Positions 7,368 through 16,177 of a stretch of DNA of 16,177 nucleotides are shown piece by piece (the stretch's first letter is position 1; each line of letters opens with the position of its first letter). Location: the NCBI GenBank assembly GCA_031403315.1, contig JANNTD010000543.1, positions 1 through 16,177 on the forward strand, in the 5' to 3' direction. A model generated the notes under the pieces. It saw only the letters and a program-made list of their open reading frames with translations, ran no database searches and was not told the origin of the DNA. A program made the position numbers and the translations under genes. The stretch comes from DASYDU01 sp031403315 (GTDB taxonomy: Bacteria; Planctomycetota; Planctomycetia; Pirellulales; Lacipirellulaceae).

Positions 7368-7388
7368 GGCAGACCCGATTGGTCTGCC
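7368..7388 (-). terminator. 8-bp hairpin with T tract on the minus strand
   Basis: GGCAGACC (7368-7375), loop CGATT, GGTCTGCC (7381-7388), a perfect stem. On the minus strand it is followed by GTCG and five T's, the layout of an intrinsic terminator, and an outer CGAC/GTCG pairing adds to it. No minus-strand gene to its right would need it, so it may instead be a leader structure of the PEP-CTERM transcript on the plus strand. Confidence 0.4.
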
Positions 7389-7536
7389 TATCGCCGTCGC
7401 TTGGCCGTCGCGCGCGGTTCATTGCGAATTCTTTTTGCGCCAGGCAGCGGGTCATTCTTGGTTGCATCGCGGCCGCCCCCTCCCTTTGGTACGTTCCATT
7501 GGGTCTCCTTGAGTCTTCACCACTTGCATAGTTTTC

Positions 7537-7542
7537 GGGAGG
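7537..7542 (+). promoter_or_regulatory. Strong ribosome binding site GGGAGG
   Basis: GGGAGG lies 7 nt before ATG 7550. It fixes the start there rather than at the in-frame ATG 7586. Confidence 0.65.
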
Positions 7543-7549
7543 TTCGCTA

Positions 7550-8209
7550 ATGAGAGGTTTATTTGCTTCCGCTCACATCAGATTGATGCGAGGCAGTAGG
7601 GTCCTTCGATTTCAAATCTTGCTCGCGTTGATGGCGGGTGGAGCAATAACCTGTTATCCCCAGCACGGCCTCGCTGGCCTCCTCATTTCTCTAAGTTCCA
7701 ATGCGGCCGATCTGAACCACCTGCAGATTGGGGAAACGGTCCAATTTACCGTAGAGTTGGCCGGATTAAATGTCGGCGACGAACTCGTCGAATTGTCTGC
7801 CCGCGCGACGTTCGAGGCGGCACAATTTGATTCGCCGATCGTCAGCGCCGGAGGCATCCTTCCAAATCCGCTTGCCGATCCTCTAGATTTTACGGTGGTA
7901 GCAGGTCCTGGAGCGGCTGACGCGACGTTCTTGACTTTTAGTGCTACCACAACGGCCCACATCGTGTCTAACGGCACCTTCTTCCAGTTCACCGTCCACC
8001 CGCAGGCCCTAGGTCAAGGCACGTTTCAACTGGAGTTCGCCGATGCCCAGCAGGTTGATCCTGCGGATCCTGGCAATCTGATCAGCCCCCCCATTACACT
8101 CGGCGCCCCATTGAATTTCACCGTGGTGCCAGAACCATCCAGCATGTTGCTGGCCATCGCAGCCTTGGCCTCGCTGCTTGCAATAGGCCGCCGCAGGCTA
8201 CTGCGATGA
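7550..8209 (+). CDS. PEP-CTERM protein with a cohesin-like domain
   Basis: A 219-residue secreted protein. Residues 1-42 are a signal peptide with basic residues (MRGLFASAHIRLMRGSR) and a hydrophobic core (ILLALMAGGAI). Residues about 44-190 are beta-rich with the shape of a cohesin-like fold: IGETVQFTVELAGL near the start, LSARATFEAAQFDSP in the middle, and late HIVSNGTFFQFTV and GTFQLEFADA. The end is a complete PEP-CTERM signal: V-P-E-P-S (193-197), a hydrophobic stretch LAIAALASLLAIG and GRRRLLR. In this family an exosortase processes the tail and the protein ends up in the envelope or extracellular matrix. The gene lies 271 bp upstream of a giant dockerin-bearing protein in the same direction, which makes a cohesin-dockerin partnership plausible. 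The PEP-CTERM call is firm. The cohesin call rests on the strand pattern and the N-G-x-F-F-x-F-x-V motif and needs a profile search. Confidence 0.88.
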   Translation: MRGLFASAHIRLMRGSRVLRFQILLALMAGGAITCYPQHGLAGLLISLSSNAADLNHLQIGETVQFTVELAGLNVGDELVELSARATFEAAQFDSPIVSAGGILPNPLADPLDFTVVAGPGAADATFLTFSATTTAHIVSNGTFFQFTVHPQALGQGTFQLEFADAQQVDPADPGNLISPPITLGAPLNFTVVPEPSSMLLAIAALASLLAIGRRRLLR

Positions 8210-8480
8210 GGCGAACTTCTCTTGGAGCATTCAAGGTCGTGCCGGACAGATTCCATGCGGGATTGCCGCCGGCCACTATGTCACTTTTTCACCTACCACA
8301 GCTCGACAACGATGAATCCACGGAAGCTGTCTTGATCAAGACCACCCGCTGTGTAACCAAGGGAAGAAGCTTAGCAACATTGAACCCCGCAGAAACCGCA
8401 TTGCGGCGGACTTTTGACAATCGCCGCTAACAGTCGCCAAGAAGGATCTCTCTGGTAACAGCCAACAAGGAATCGGCCTT
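8210..8480. other. Intergenic leader of the giant gene
   Basis: 271 bp. A weak GCGGCG/CGCCGC pairing sits at about 8403-8428. TTGACA (8414-8419) resembles a -35 box, but no good -10 follows at the right spacing. No gene is supported. Confidence 0.4.
8467..8471 (+). promoter_or_regulatory. Ribosome binding site of the giant gene
   Basis: AAGGA, 9 nt before ATG 8481; it supports that start. Confidence 0.5.
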
Positions 8481-9791
8481 ATGCTACGTGATGCCCAACT
8501 TCGCCGCCGCCACGTTCAGCGCACTCGGATAGTCCAAACGCATCGCTCGGCTTTTGAGGTCTTGGAAGGTCGGCTGCTACTGACTGGCCAACCAGCCCCA
8601 ACCTTTGCGACCTTCCATGGGGTTCTTTCCCCCAGCAACCTGATTGAACAGCTGCCAATCACGATTGCTCCAGCCGATTTCCAGACGCCCACAGGTAAAG
8701 TTCTCCTGGGCTTTGAGGTGCAAGGAACACCGGGAAGCCCACTCGACCCAGCGGCCGTTCGCATCTTTACAAACACTGGCACACCAGTCACTCCCAGCTA
8801 CCTCAAAACACACGTCGGCGGCGGCGCCGAGAGCCTGGTTCTGGCCAGTCTGCCCATTGGTTCCTACAACGTGAGCGTCGCCGGTCTTGGTGCGTCTTTG
8901 GGTGGGTACGACCTAAACGTGTTCCTGGTCGGAGATGCCAACACGGATCATTCCGTTTCCACGAGCGACACGGGAATCATCCAAGCATTGCTGGGCTCGA
9001 ATTCGGCTTCGCCCAACTACCTGAGCGGCGCAGATGCCAATCTGGACGGGCTCATCACGTCGCTCGACTATGCGCTGGCGCTACGCAACGTCGGTGTGAG
9101 CACTTCGGTCACGCCGCTTTCTCTGGCGGTCGCCCTCAATCCCGCAGGTCCGACCCTGGAGGATGGCACCGTCGTCACCAATGTCGCCGCCAGCATTCTG
9201 GAGGGAACGACCGAGCCAGGGGCAGAAGTGTCGGTCGATGTAAACGGGGTAGGAACATTTGGGGCCGGCTCGACCATTGCCGATGGATCGGGACATTTTT
9301 CTCTGCCCATTACGCTGCAAGGGGGGCCGGAGGCGTTGGCCGTCAGGGCCCGTGATGCATTCGGTCAGAATCGGGTTCAAACACTGCACGTGGTTTTGGA
9401 CACCGCGTCACCGACGATCAGTGTCGTGCAACCGACGGCTGGAGTCGTGACGAACCACAACATCACGGTTACGGGACAAGTCAGCGACGATTTCGCGGGT
9501 GTCGCGACGCTGCAAGTGGCCATCGATTCAGGAAGCTACGCGAATCTTCCGTTTGATCCTAGCGGTAACTTCAACTTGTCGACCATTTTGGCCACCGACG
9601 GGTCGAGCGATGGTCCGCACATGGTCCACCTGCGCGCAACGGACTCGCTCGGCAATGGCCCGCGGATGCTCGATTTCCCGTTTACGCTCGATACCCAGCC
9701 TCCCGCTGTTCCGCAATTCGACCTGTCCGCCGGCTCCGTAAGTCCTCAAGCCGCGACATCCAGCTCGACCGCTTCCGCGCAGGTCACCTAG
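8481..9791 (+). CDS. N-terminal part of giant extracellular protein: planctomycete motif, dockerin, Ig-like modules (ends at in-frame TAG)
   Basis: 436 codons from ATG 8481 to TAG 9789-9791. The N-terminus is Arg-rich and then reads FEVLEGRLLLTG, the 'LExRxLL' motif that opens many large planctomycete extracellular proteins. Residues about 40-145 are a beta-rich domain (pre-peptidase-like in look). Residues about 150-205 are a type I dockerin with two calcium loops, DANTDHSVSTSD (152-163) and DANLDGLITSLD (185-196). Residues about 208-305 and 307-403 are bacterial Ig-like modules; the second begins D-T-A-S-P-T-I and ends F-P-F-T-L-D-T. The TAG falls in the linker or first strand of a further Ig-like module that continues in the same frame on its other side. 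Hence this is very likely the first sixth of one larger gene and not a complete protein. If the stop is real, the product is a secreted dockerin-Ig fragment without catalytic domain. Confidence 0.85.
   Translation: MLRDAQLRRRHVQRTRIVQTHRSAFEVLEGRLLLTGQPAPTFATFHGVLSPSNLIEQLPITIAPADFQTPTGKVLLGFEVQGTPGSPLDPAAVRIFTNTGTPVTPSYLKTHVGGGAESLVLASLPIGSYNVSVAGLGASLGGYDLNVFLVGDANTDHSVSTSDTGIIQALLGSNSASPNYLSGADANLDGLITSLDYALALRNVGVSTSVTPLSLAVALNPAGPTLEDGTVVTNVAASILEGTTEPGAEVSVDVNGVGTFGAGSTIADGSGHFSLPITLQGGPEALAVRARDAFGQNRVQTLHVVLDTASPTISVVQPTAGVVTNHNITVTGQVSDDFAGVATLQVAIDSGSYANLPFDPSGNFNLSTILATDGSSDGPHMVHLRATDSLGNGPRMLDFPFTLDTQPPAVPQFDLSAGSVSPQAATSSSTASAQVT
9399..9689 (+). repeat. Ig-like module copy A, upstream of the haloperoxidase domain
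   Basis: About 97 codons, from D-T-A-S-P-T-I to F-P-F-T-L. Shares with copy B a G-x-V-x-D-x-x-x-G-V core, D-S-G, D-G-S-x-D-G, L-R-A-T-D-x-L-G-N and F-P-F-x-L-D-T. Confidence 0.75.
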
Positions 9792-12700
9792 GTTGGCACC
9801 ACGAGTCCCAATGTTTCTCTTCGATTGTTGCAAACCGGGGCCACGACGCTATCGAGCAACACGGGCTTTTTCCAGTTTCCAGGGGTTCCCGTCGTCCTGG
9901 GCGACAATTCCTTTACGGCTCAGGCGACCGACGCCGCTGGTAATTCGTCCTCTTTCCAAAGAATGATCCAGCGAGTCACCGTCGCCGGCCAACAAGATCC
10001 GGTGCTGCGCTGGGTCCAATCCGCGATCAACGCGATTCAGCTCGACGCCACCGCGCCCCCAATGGCCACTCGCGCCCTGGCGATGGTTAGCTCCGCCGTT
10101 TACGACGCCGTCAATTCGATCGAAGGCAAGCCGGGCTACTACGTGACAGTTGCCGCTCCCGGCGGCGCTTCGGTCCAGGCGGCCGTTTCGGGGGCCGCCG
10201 ACCAAGTCCTCAGATACCTCTATCCGGCCCAGCATAATGTGTTCGATACCGTTCTGACCGCTGCCCTCGCGCTCGTGCCGGACGGTCAGAGTGAGGCGGA
10301 CGGCCTGGCGGTTGGTCGACAGATCGGTGACGCAATCATTGCAATGCGGGCGGGCGATGGCTGGGACGACTTTGTTGACTACGTGCCCGGCAGCGCGCCG
10401 GGCGATTGGCAAGAGACTGGACCAATGTTTGCGCCAGCCTTGCTGCCACAATGGGCCGATCTGCGCCCGTTCGCCATGTCGAGCCCCGATCAATTCCAGC
10501 CTGCCGGGCCTCCTGGACTTACAAGTCAGGAATGGGCCGACGACTACAACGAAGTGAAGTCGCTAGGCGCCGCCGTTGGCAGCACGCGTACTGCGGACCA
10601 GACGCAGATCGCCAGATTCTGGGCAGACGGCGCGGGCACGTACACACCACCCGGCCATTGGAATTTGATCGCGCAGCAAATCGCCCAACAGGAAGGCAAC
10701 AGTCTATCAGAGAATGCCCGACTATTTGCAATCTTGAACGTCGCACTGGGGGATGCCGCCATCGTCTCCTGGAATGCCAAGTACCACTACGAGTTTTGGC
10801 GGCCGATTACGGCGATCCCCGAGGGCGATACCGATGGCAACGACGCCACGACTGCCGATCCGACTTGGACGTCCTTTCTGATCACGCCCAACTTCCCAGA
10901 ATACACGTCCGGTCACAGCACGTTCAGCGGTGCCGCGGCGACCGTGCTGACCGAAATCTTCGGCGACAATTACGCCTTCAGTACCACATCCATTGGCCTG
11001 CCAGGTGTGACACGTTCGTTCTCCAGCTTTGCGGCCGCCGCCGATGAAGCCGGCCGTAGCCGCATTTATGGTGGCATCCACTACTCGTTCGCCAAACGGG
11101 ACGGGCAGGCCAGCGGCCAGGCCGTCGCGGAACTTGTGCTGAACGCGTTCAACGTTTCAATCGACACCGTTGCCCCCACCATTCTGATTGACAGCCCCGC
11201 TCCCAACTTTGCAACAGCCGCGAATTTCAATCTCACCGGCCACGTGCTCGACAACGTTTCCGGTGTAGAGCGGCTCGAAGCTCGCTTGGATAGTGGCCCG
11301 TTTGTCGTTGCATTCTTCAACCCCGGCACCGGACAGTTCTCGATCCCCACTAACCTTCCCGTTGATGGTTCAGCCGATGGCACGCATATCCTGAGCCTCC
11401 GAGCCACCGATGCTCTCGGAAACGTCTCGGCCAATGTCGAGTTCCCGTTTGCGCTGGATACGGTTGCGCCGAGCCTGGTTGTCGACACGCCCACCGATTT
11501 GGAGATTCTGACCTCGGAGTCTCGGCTGGCGGGCACCGTCTCGGGCACGGGCTCGCCATTGATTTCATTGTCGTATGCGTTTGATGGCGGTGTGGCAATG
11601 CCGATACCGTTCACGCCCGCCGGCGGCACGTTCGATGCATCTTTGGATCTATCGGCGCTAGCCACCGGGCCGCACACGTTGACCGTGACCACTCGCGATG
11701 CCGCCGGCCACGAAACAGCCGTCGCTCGCAGTGTGCAGCTATCCTCACTCGTTCTGCTATCCGTGACCAGCTTCACGCCTCTGAGCGGGTCGCGCGATGT
11801 CGGCTCGACGTTCCGGCCGCAAGTCTTCTTTTCGCGCGCGATCGACCCTACAACGCTCAATGGCAACAACTTCTACGCCACGGATACGACGGGCGCGAAG
11901 ATTCTGGCCTCGATCGTGCCCGCGGCGGACGGCAGGTTTGCCTGGCTCTTCTTTACGAATCCCATGCCCGGCGGCTCCACAATCACGGTGCACGTCGTCG
12001 GCGACTCGATTCTCGCGGCCAGCGAAAATCAGCCGCTTGATGCGAATGGAGATGGAGTCGCTGGCGGGACGCTGATTTATCAATTCAGCACCGTCAGTCT
12101 CGCGCCGCTGGCTAACACGTCACTGGTTGGCAAGGTTATCGATCCAGGCGTCGATCTCAAGCCGATGACATTCGACGATATCCGGGCAGGCGCCGATGGC
12201 ACGTTGCACACCGCCGACGACCTGTTCTTGAATCCGCTGGCCGGCGTGAAGGTCTTTATTCTGGGCTTGGAGGATCAGTTTGTTCTGACCGATTCGCAAG
12301 GCAACTTCGCTATTCCAGCGGTGCCAGCCGGCACCATCAAGCTGGCCATCGACGGCCGCACCGCGACGAACGCTCCGGCTGATTTCTATTTCCCCGAGAT
12401 GGTTATGGACCTGGAGATGGAGATTGGCCGTGTCAACACCGTGATGGGCACGATGGGCACGCGCGAATCGCGCGAGGCCAATCTCGACCGCAAGGAAGTC
12501 TATCTGCCCCGTTTGCGGACTTCGATCTTGCAAACGGTCAGCGACACCGTTCCCACGATAGTCGGCGTCGATGCCAACTCTGCGCCGAACCTAACGCCTG
12601 AGCAACGTCAACATTTGAAACTGGAAGTTCAGCCCGGAAGTCTGATCGGTCCGGATGGCCAGCCGGTCAGCGGCGGTCAGGTCGGCATTAGCACCGTTCC

Positions 12701-15700
12701 GATAGAGCTAATCAGGGATATGCTGCCCGCTGGCCTGATGCAACTCTCGGCCACCCTAACGATTCAGGCGCCTGGTGTGGCATCATTTTCGCAACCGCTG
12801 AAGTTGACCTTCCCAAACATCTACGATGCGGCTCCCGGCACTGCTCTGCCCTTTTATTCGTTTGACCATACTACCGGGCGACTGGTCATTGAGGGCACGG
12901 CAACGGTATCCGAGGACGGTCTCTCGGTAACAACCGATCCAGGGCAAGGCATCACGAAGCCTGGTTGGCACGGTGGAGCCCCGCCTAACGAATGCATCGA
13001 ACAGCCCATTGAAGAAGTCCGTCGCAACCTGCATGCAATGCGAGATGTATTCGGCGGCACATTTGAGGTTTCTAGAGGAGTTAATGGTGGAGTCGGAGAC
13101 CTCAATAGCTTACTGGGTACAAACTTTCCACGATTGCCAGGGACATTGGGCGCAATCCTGAAGGGAGTTGGCATTCTGGATGACGTCTTCACACTCATGC
13201 ATCTACCTCCCGGTGAGTCCATTTGGCTACAACCGGAAACTTACTCGCTTGGGGTGAAGTTTGCTCTGATGTTTTCGCCCGGTGGCGCAGTCGGATTTGC
13301 GCTTCGTGTCGCGTCACTAGGCTTCAACGTTAGCAACGCTGCCAACGGATTGCAGCGCAAAGCCAGAGCAATGGAGACAATCCGAACGCAGACAGCATGC
13401 CCTCCGTCTGTGAATGAATCGCCCAGCTCACTTGCCTCGTCAATCGCCAATAGGATCGGGGATGCCGCTCAGATCGCAAGTGCCCAAGCCCCGCTTTTCG
13501 ACTTACTTGCCGACAACATGAATGCAATCTCGGCCATTGTTGTTCAAGTCGTACCGGGCGAACCACGGTTTGGTCTAACCGACGCGCAAGTGCAGGATTA
13601 TCTTGATCTTGTAATCCAATACGATGACTTAATAGCGCAAATTGACTCATTCGGCACCTTTTGGTTGCCGGCCGACGAAGTAGCCAACAAGGTCGGACAA
13701 TTGATCGAAACCGCTGGCGGCGGCGCCACCCCATCAGGGACTGGCGGGACGATCACGCTGCCAACGGAACCTCCTTGTCCCTATTACTGGAGCGCGGAAT
13801 ACGGAGGAACGATTCTACGCGGACGCGGTCGGATCGAATTTGTCGTGCCAGGTGGTATATCGGTTCGAGTGCGAAGCTATGACCCAACAGAAAACACCCT
13901 AGCGGAAATGACATTCATCGCCAGTGCCGGTGGCCGCGGTATCATTCTGGACAATCTCGTATGGCAATCAACTTCCGGAAGGCCGGACCAAGACAATGAT
14001 GGCCTGGTAGATGCCGTCGAGGAGACCATAGGGAGCGAACTCTTTCTGTCCGACACCGATGACGACGGAATCAACGACTTCGCAGAGATTCAGCAGTGCC
14101 TCGATCCGCTCAATGGCCGAGCGCCAATAACTGGTGTCATCGCCAGTGTTCGATTGCAAGGGGAGGCGTCTTCGGTCGTGTCCATCGGCTCGACGATTCA
14201 GTCGACCAATCAGACTACCTTTGTCGCCACAGGTTCGTACGGACTGGCGATTGTCGATACATCGCAATTCAGTCAGCCTGTCGTGTTGAGTCAGCTTGAC
14301 CTGCCCGGGACGTCCACTGATGTTTCCATCGATGCCCAATTGAAAATCGCTTCCGTCGCGGCCAATGATGGCGGACTGATTCTTGTAAACGTGGCCGATC
14401 CGACTCGACCGGCAGTCACGCATTCCATTAACACGCAAGCAAATTTGGTCGAAGTAATAGATGGCATCGCCTATGCCACCGTCCGCGGCGAACTGCGTTC
14501 CTACGACATTCTCACGGGCGAGAAACTCCAATCGCTTGCGCTGAGCTCTGGCACCTTCACCGGCTTGGCTCGTGAAGGCTCGTTCCTCTATGCGCTCGAT
14601 TCAGCCAACATCTTGCGGGCAATTGATCTAGGCACTGGCATGATGGTAGCCCGCGGCTCGCTGCAAATGCCTGTCGGCGGCGGAAAGCTATTTGTTGGCA
14701 ACCAAGTAGCCTACATCGGAGCCGGTGGTGGGTTTGCCACGGCCAACGTCTCTAGTCCGGATAACCTTACGCTACTCAGCGGCGTTGACGATGCCAGTAT
14801 CGCCGCACGCGTGATAATGGCCAACGGTTCTGGCCTGGGAATCGGCATCGGCGTAGTGCCGGGCTTCGGCAATCGTGTTCATCTTGTAAACGTGTCCGAT
14901 CCAGCCGATACCGGCGCGTTTGTGACATCGTTTGTGTTGCCCGCTCCACCGACCGACGTGGCTATTGCCGCCGGCATCGCCTTCATTACCGACGGCACGG
15001 CAGGCCTGCAAATCGTCAACTATCGTCCCTTCGACCATCTAGGACAAGTGCCGATCGTCGGCATCACGTTGACGGTCACAGGCCTCGGCTCCATCACGCC
15101 GGGAATGCAAATACCGGAAGGAACGACAATCGTTGCAAGTGCGAATGTGATAGACGACGTGCAAGTGCGTAATGTCGAATTGCTTGTCAATGGCCAAGTA
15201 GTCGCCAACGATGTGTCGTTTCCATTCGACCTCTCAGTTGCCCTGCCCACAATCGCGGCGATCGGTTCCAACAGCGTCAATATCCAGGTCCGAGCCACCG
15301 ACACCGGCGGCAATGTCGGCTTGTCGAACGCTATCCCGCTCGAAGTCGTCCCCGACACCTCCGCGCCCACAATCACCTCGGTTAATCCGCCTAACAATAG
15401 CAGGCGCGGCCAAGCCTTCAGAACCGTTGTGCTCAACTTCTCCGAAGGCATGGACACAACCACGATGGTGGCCGAGAACATCCAACTGATTGGCCCAACG
15501 GGCGCCATTTTACCTACCACGATCCAATACCGAAACAACGATAAGACAGTTCAATTGACCTATCCGACGCTGACAGTTGGCAGCTATCAGGTTGTTCTAG
15601 ATGCGCCATCGATCAAAGATCGCGCGGGCAACCGTCTGGGTGCAAGCGCGATCACGAGCGATTTTTCAATCCTCGAAGCGACGTCCGTTTGGGTCAACCC

Positions 15701-16177
15701 CGAAGGCGGTTTCTGGGACGTGGCATCCAACTGGGATACGGGTATCGTTCCCGGTCCAACGGACGATGTACTACTCGATGTCCCCGGCAACGTGACCATC
15801 ACCTATCGCTCCGGCAACACCGAAATCCGCAGCCTGTCGTCCAACAACAAGTTGACCCTGACCGGTGGCACGCTCACGGTTGCACAAACGGTCCAGGTTA
15901 ACAACACGTTTACATTCGCCGGCGGCACGCTGAAAGACGCGACCGTGCTCGCCGGCACTGGCGGACAGGGAATTACTGCAACCGCCAGTGGCGGGTTACT
16001 CTCGGGCGTGACGTTGAACTCGGACTTTACGATCCCCAACGGGAACGGCCTGTTGATCAGCAACGGTCTGACGGTCAATGGCACGTTGACGCTAGCCAGC
16101 ACAGGGAGTGTTACGTTCTTGCATTTCGTTACGGGATCGCAGACGCTTTCCGGTTCGGGACAAGTAGTGCTAAGCGG
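9792..16177 (+). CDS. Rest of the giant protein: vanadium-dependent haloperoxidase, Ig/SbsA modules, TSP3, LVIVD propeller, beta-helix-like tail (open at right edge)
   Basis: Same frame as the preceding part; no further stop up to the edge. The first ATG after the TAG is 9963, without a good ribosome site or signal peptide. Numbering from ATG 8481: Ig-like remainder 438-500; vanadium haloperoxidase about 504-889 with all ligands, K767 and R774 (KYHYEFWRP), S810-G811-H812 (TSGHS), R861 and H867 (SRIYGGIH), spaced as K353/R360, S402/G403/H404, R490/H496 in fungal chloroperoxidase. Then Ig-like modules 895-1089, an SbsA-type Ig about 1096-1210, a carboxypeptidase-regulatory-like domain about 1214-1304, a beta region ending PGWHGGAPP near 1500, an unrecognised helical segment about 1504-1754, TSP3 repeats (DQDNDGLVD, DTDDDGIND) 1836-1872, LVIVD-type repeats about 1884-2184, Ig-like and SbsA-type modules 2187-2399, and a G/T/N-rich beta-helix-like tail from 2402. 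It is probably a secreted surface enzyme-adhesin that oxidises halide with hydrogen peroxide. Confidence 0.85.
11163..11456 (+). repeat. Ig-like module copy B, downstream of the haloperoxidase domain
   Basis: About 98 codons, from D-T-V-A-P-T-I to F-P-F-A-L, homologous along its length to copy A at 9399-9689. The haloperoxidase domain lies between the two copies. Confidence 0.75.

Larger units (their letters stand above)
6981..7549. other. Divergent intergenic region between the sigma gene and the PEP-CTERM gene
   Basis: About 570 bp without a convincing gene; the readings in each frame lack protein-like character. It includes the upstream open extension of the sigma frame, the palindrome at 7206-7220, the hairpin at 7368-7388 and a pair of CAAATTGCC copies (7101-7109 and 7210-7218). 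It presumably holds the promoter and 5' leader of the PEP-CTERM gene, but I could not pick a convincing promoter for it. Confidence 0.5.

Noticed and set aside
8206..8430. A 74-codon frame whose ATG overlaps the PEP-CTERM stop (ATGA)
   Set aside because: The overlap is typical of coupled genes, but the sequence has no recognisable domain and no composition typical of coding; the region looks like a leader of the giant gene.
9849..10493. A 214-codon minus-strand frame inside the haloperoxidase part
   Set aside because: The plus-strand frame carries the haloperoxidase sequence; the minus frame is an antisense shadow.
11081..11869. A 262-codon minus-strand frame
   Set aside because: Opposite the Ig-like modules, Ser/Thr/Arg-rich shadow without motifs.
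1..16177. CRISPR arrays, insertion sequences, tRNA or rRNA genes
   Set aside because: No regularly spaced repeats, transposase motifs, terminal repeats with target duplications, or tRNA T-loop signatures in a cloverleaf context were seen.

Overview
The window looks like a Planctomycetota chromosome, probably a Pirellulales-like lineage, although rank below phylum cannot be settled by eye. Four things point there: a PEP-CTERM protein, a giant extracellular protein opening with the planctomycete 'LExRLLL' motif and carrying a type I dockerin, an ECF sigma factor of the planctomycete kind overlapping a Ser/Thr kinase fused to WD40 repeats, and moderately high GC coding sequence with standard stop codons.

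Layout. 1-372 (+) is a small DeoR-like helix-turn-helix protein open to the left edge. 398-475 (+) is an orphan PEP-CTERM tail that has lost its gene body, followed at once by a strong hairpin. 507-1124 (+) is a cation-transporter-like membrane protein broken by one in-frame TAA. 1185-2366 (+) is a TlpA/thioredoxin-like lipoprotein with a TPR-like C-terminus. 2367-2758 is a convergent intergenic stretch that may hold decayed coding sequence. 2759-6274 (-) is the WD40 receptor-type kinase and 6255-6890 (-) the ECF sigma factor; they overlap by 20 bp, with a promoter candidate and inverted repeats upstream. 6981-7549 is a divergent, mostly non-coding region with a palindrome and a hairpin. 7550-8209 (+) is a cohesin-like PEP-CTERM protein. 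From 8481 to the right edge (+) one frame encodes a giant secreted protein (over 2,560 codons, C-terminus outside the window), interrupted once by a TAG at 9789.

How the parts may work together. The right half is the most interesting: a probable membrane-sorted, cohesin-like protein sits directly upstream of a giant secreted protein with a two-loop dockerin, Ig-like modules, a vanadium-haloperoxidase domain with every canonical vanadate ligand, TSP3 calcium repeats, an LVIVD propeller and a beta-helix-like tail. A cohesin-dockerin pair tethering a haloperoxidase to the cell surface is a testable hypothesis, not a demonstrated system. The left half is a signalling pair (sigma plus kinase) next to accessory genes, two of which are decayed. 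Two in-frame nonsense codons in otherwise intact genes are either real inactivating mutations or sequence errors; the sequence alone cannot tell which.
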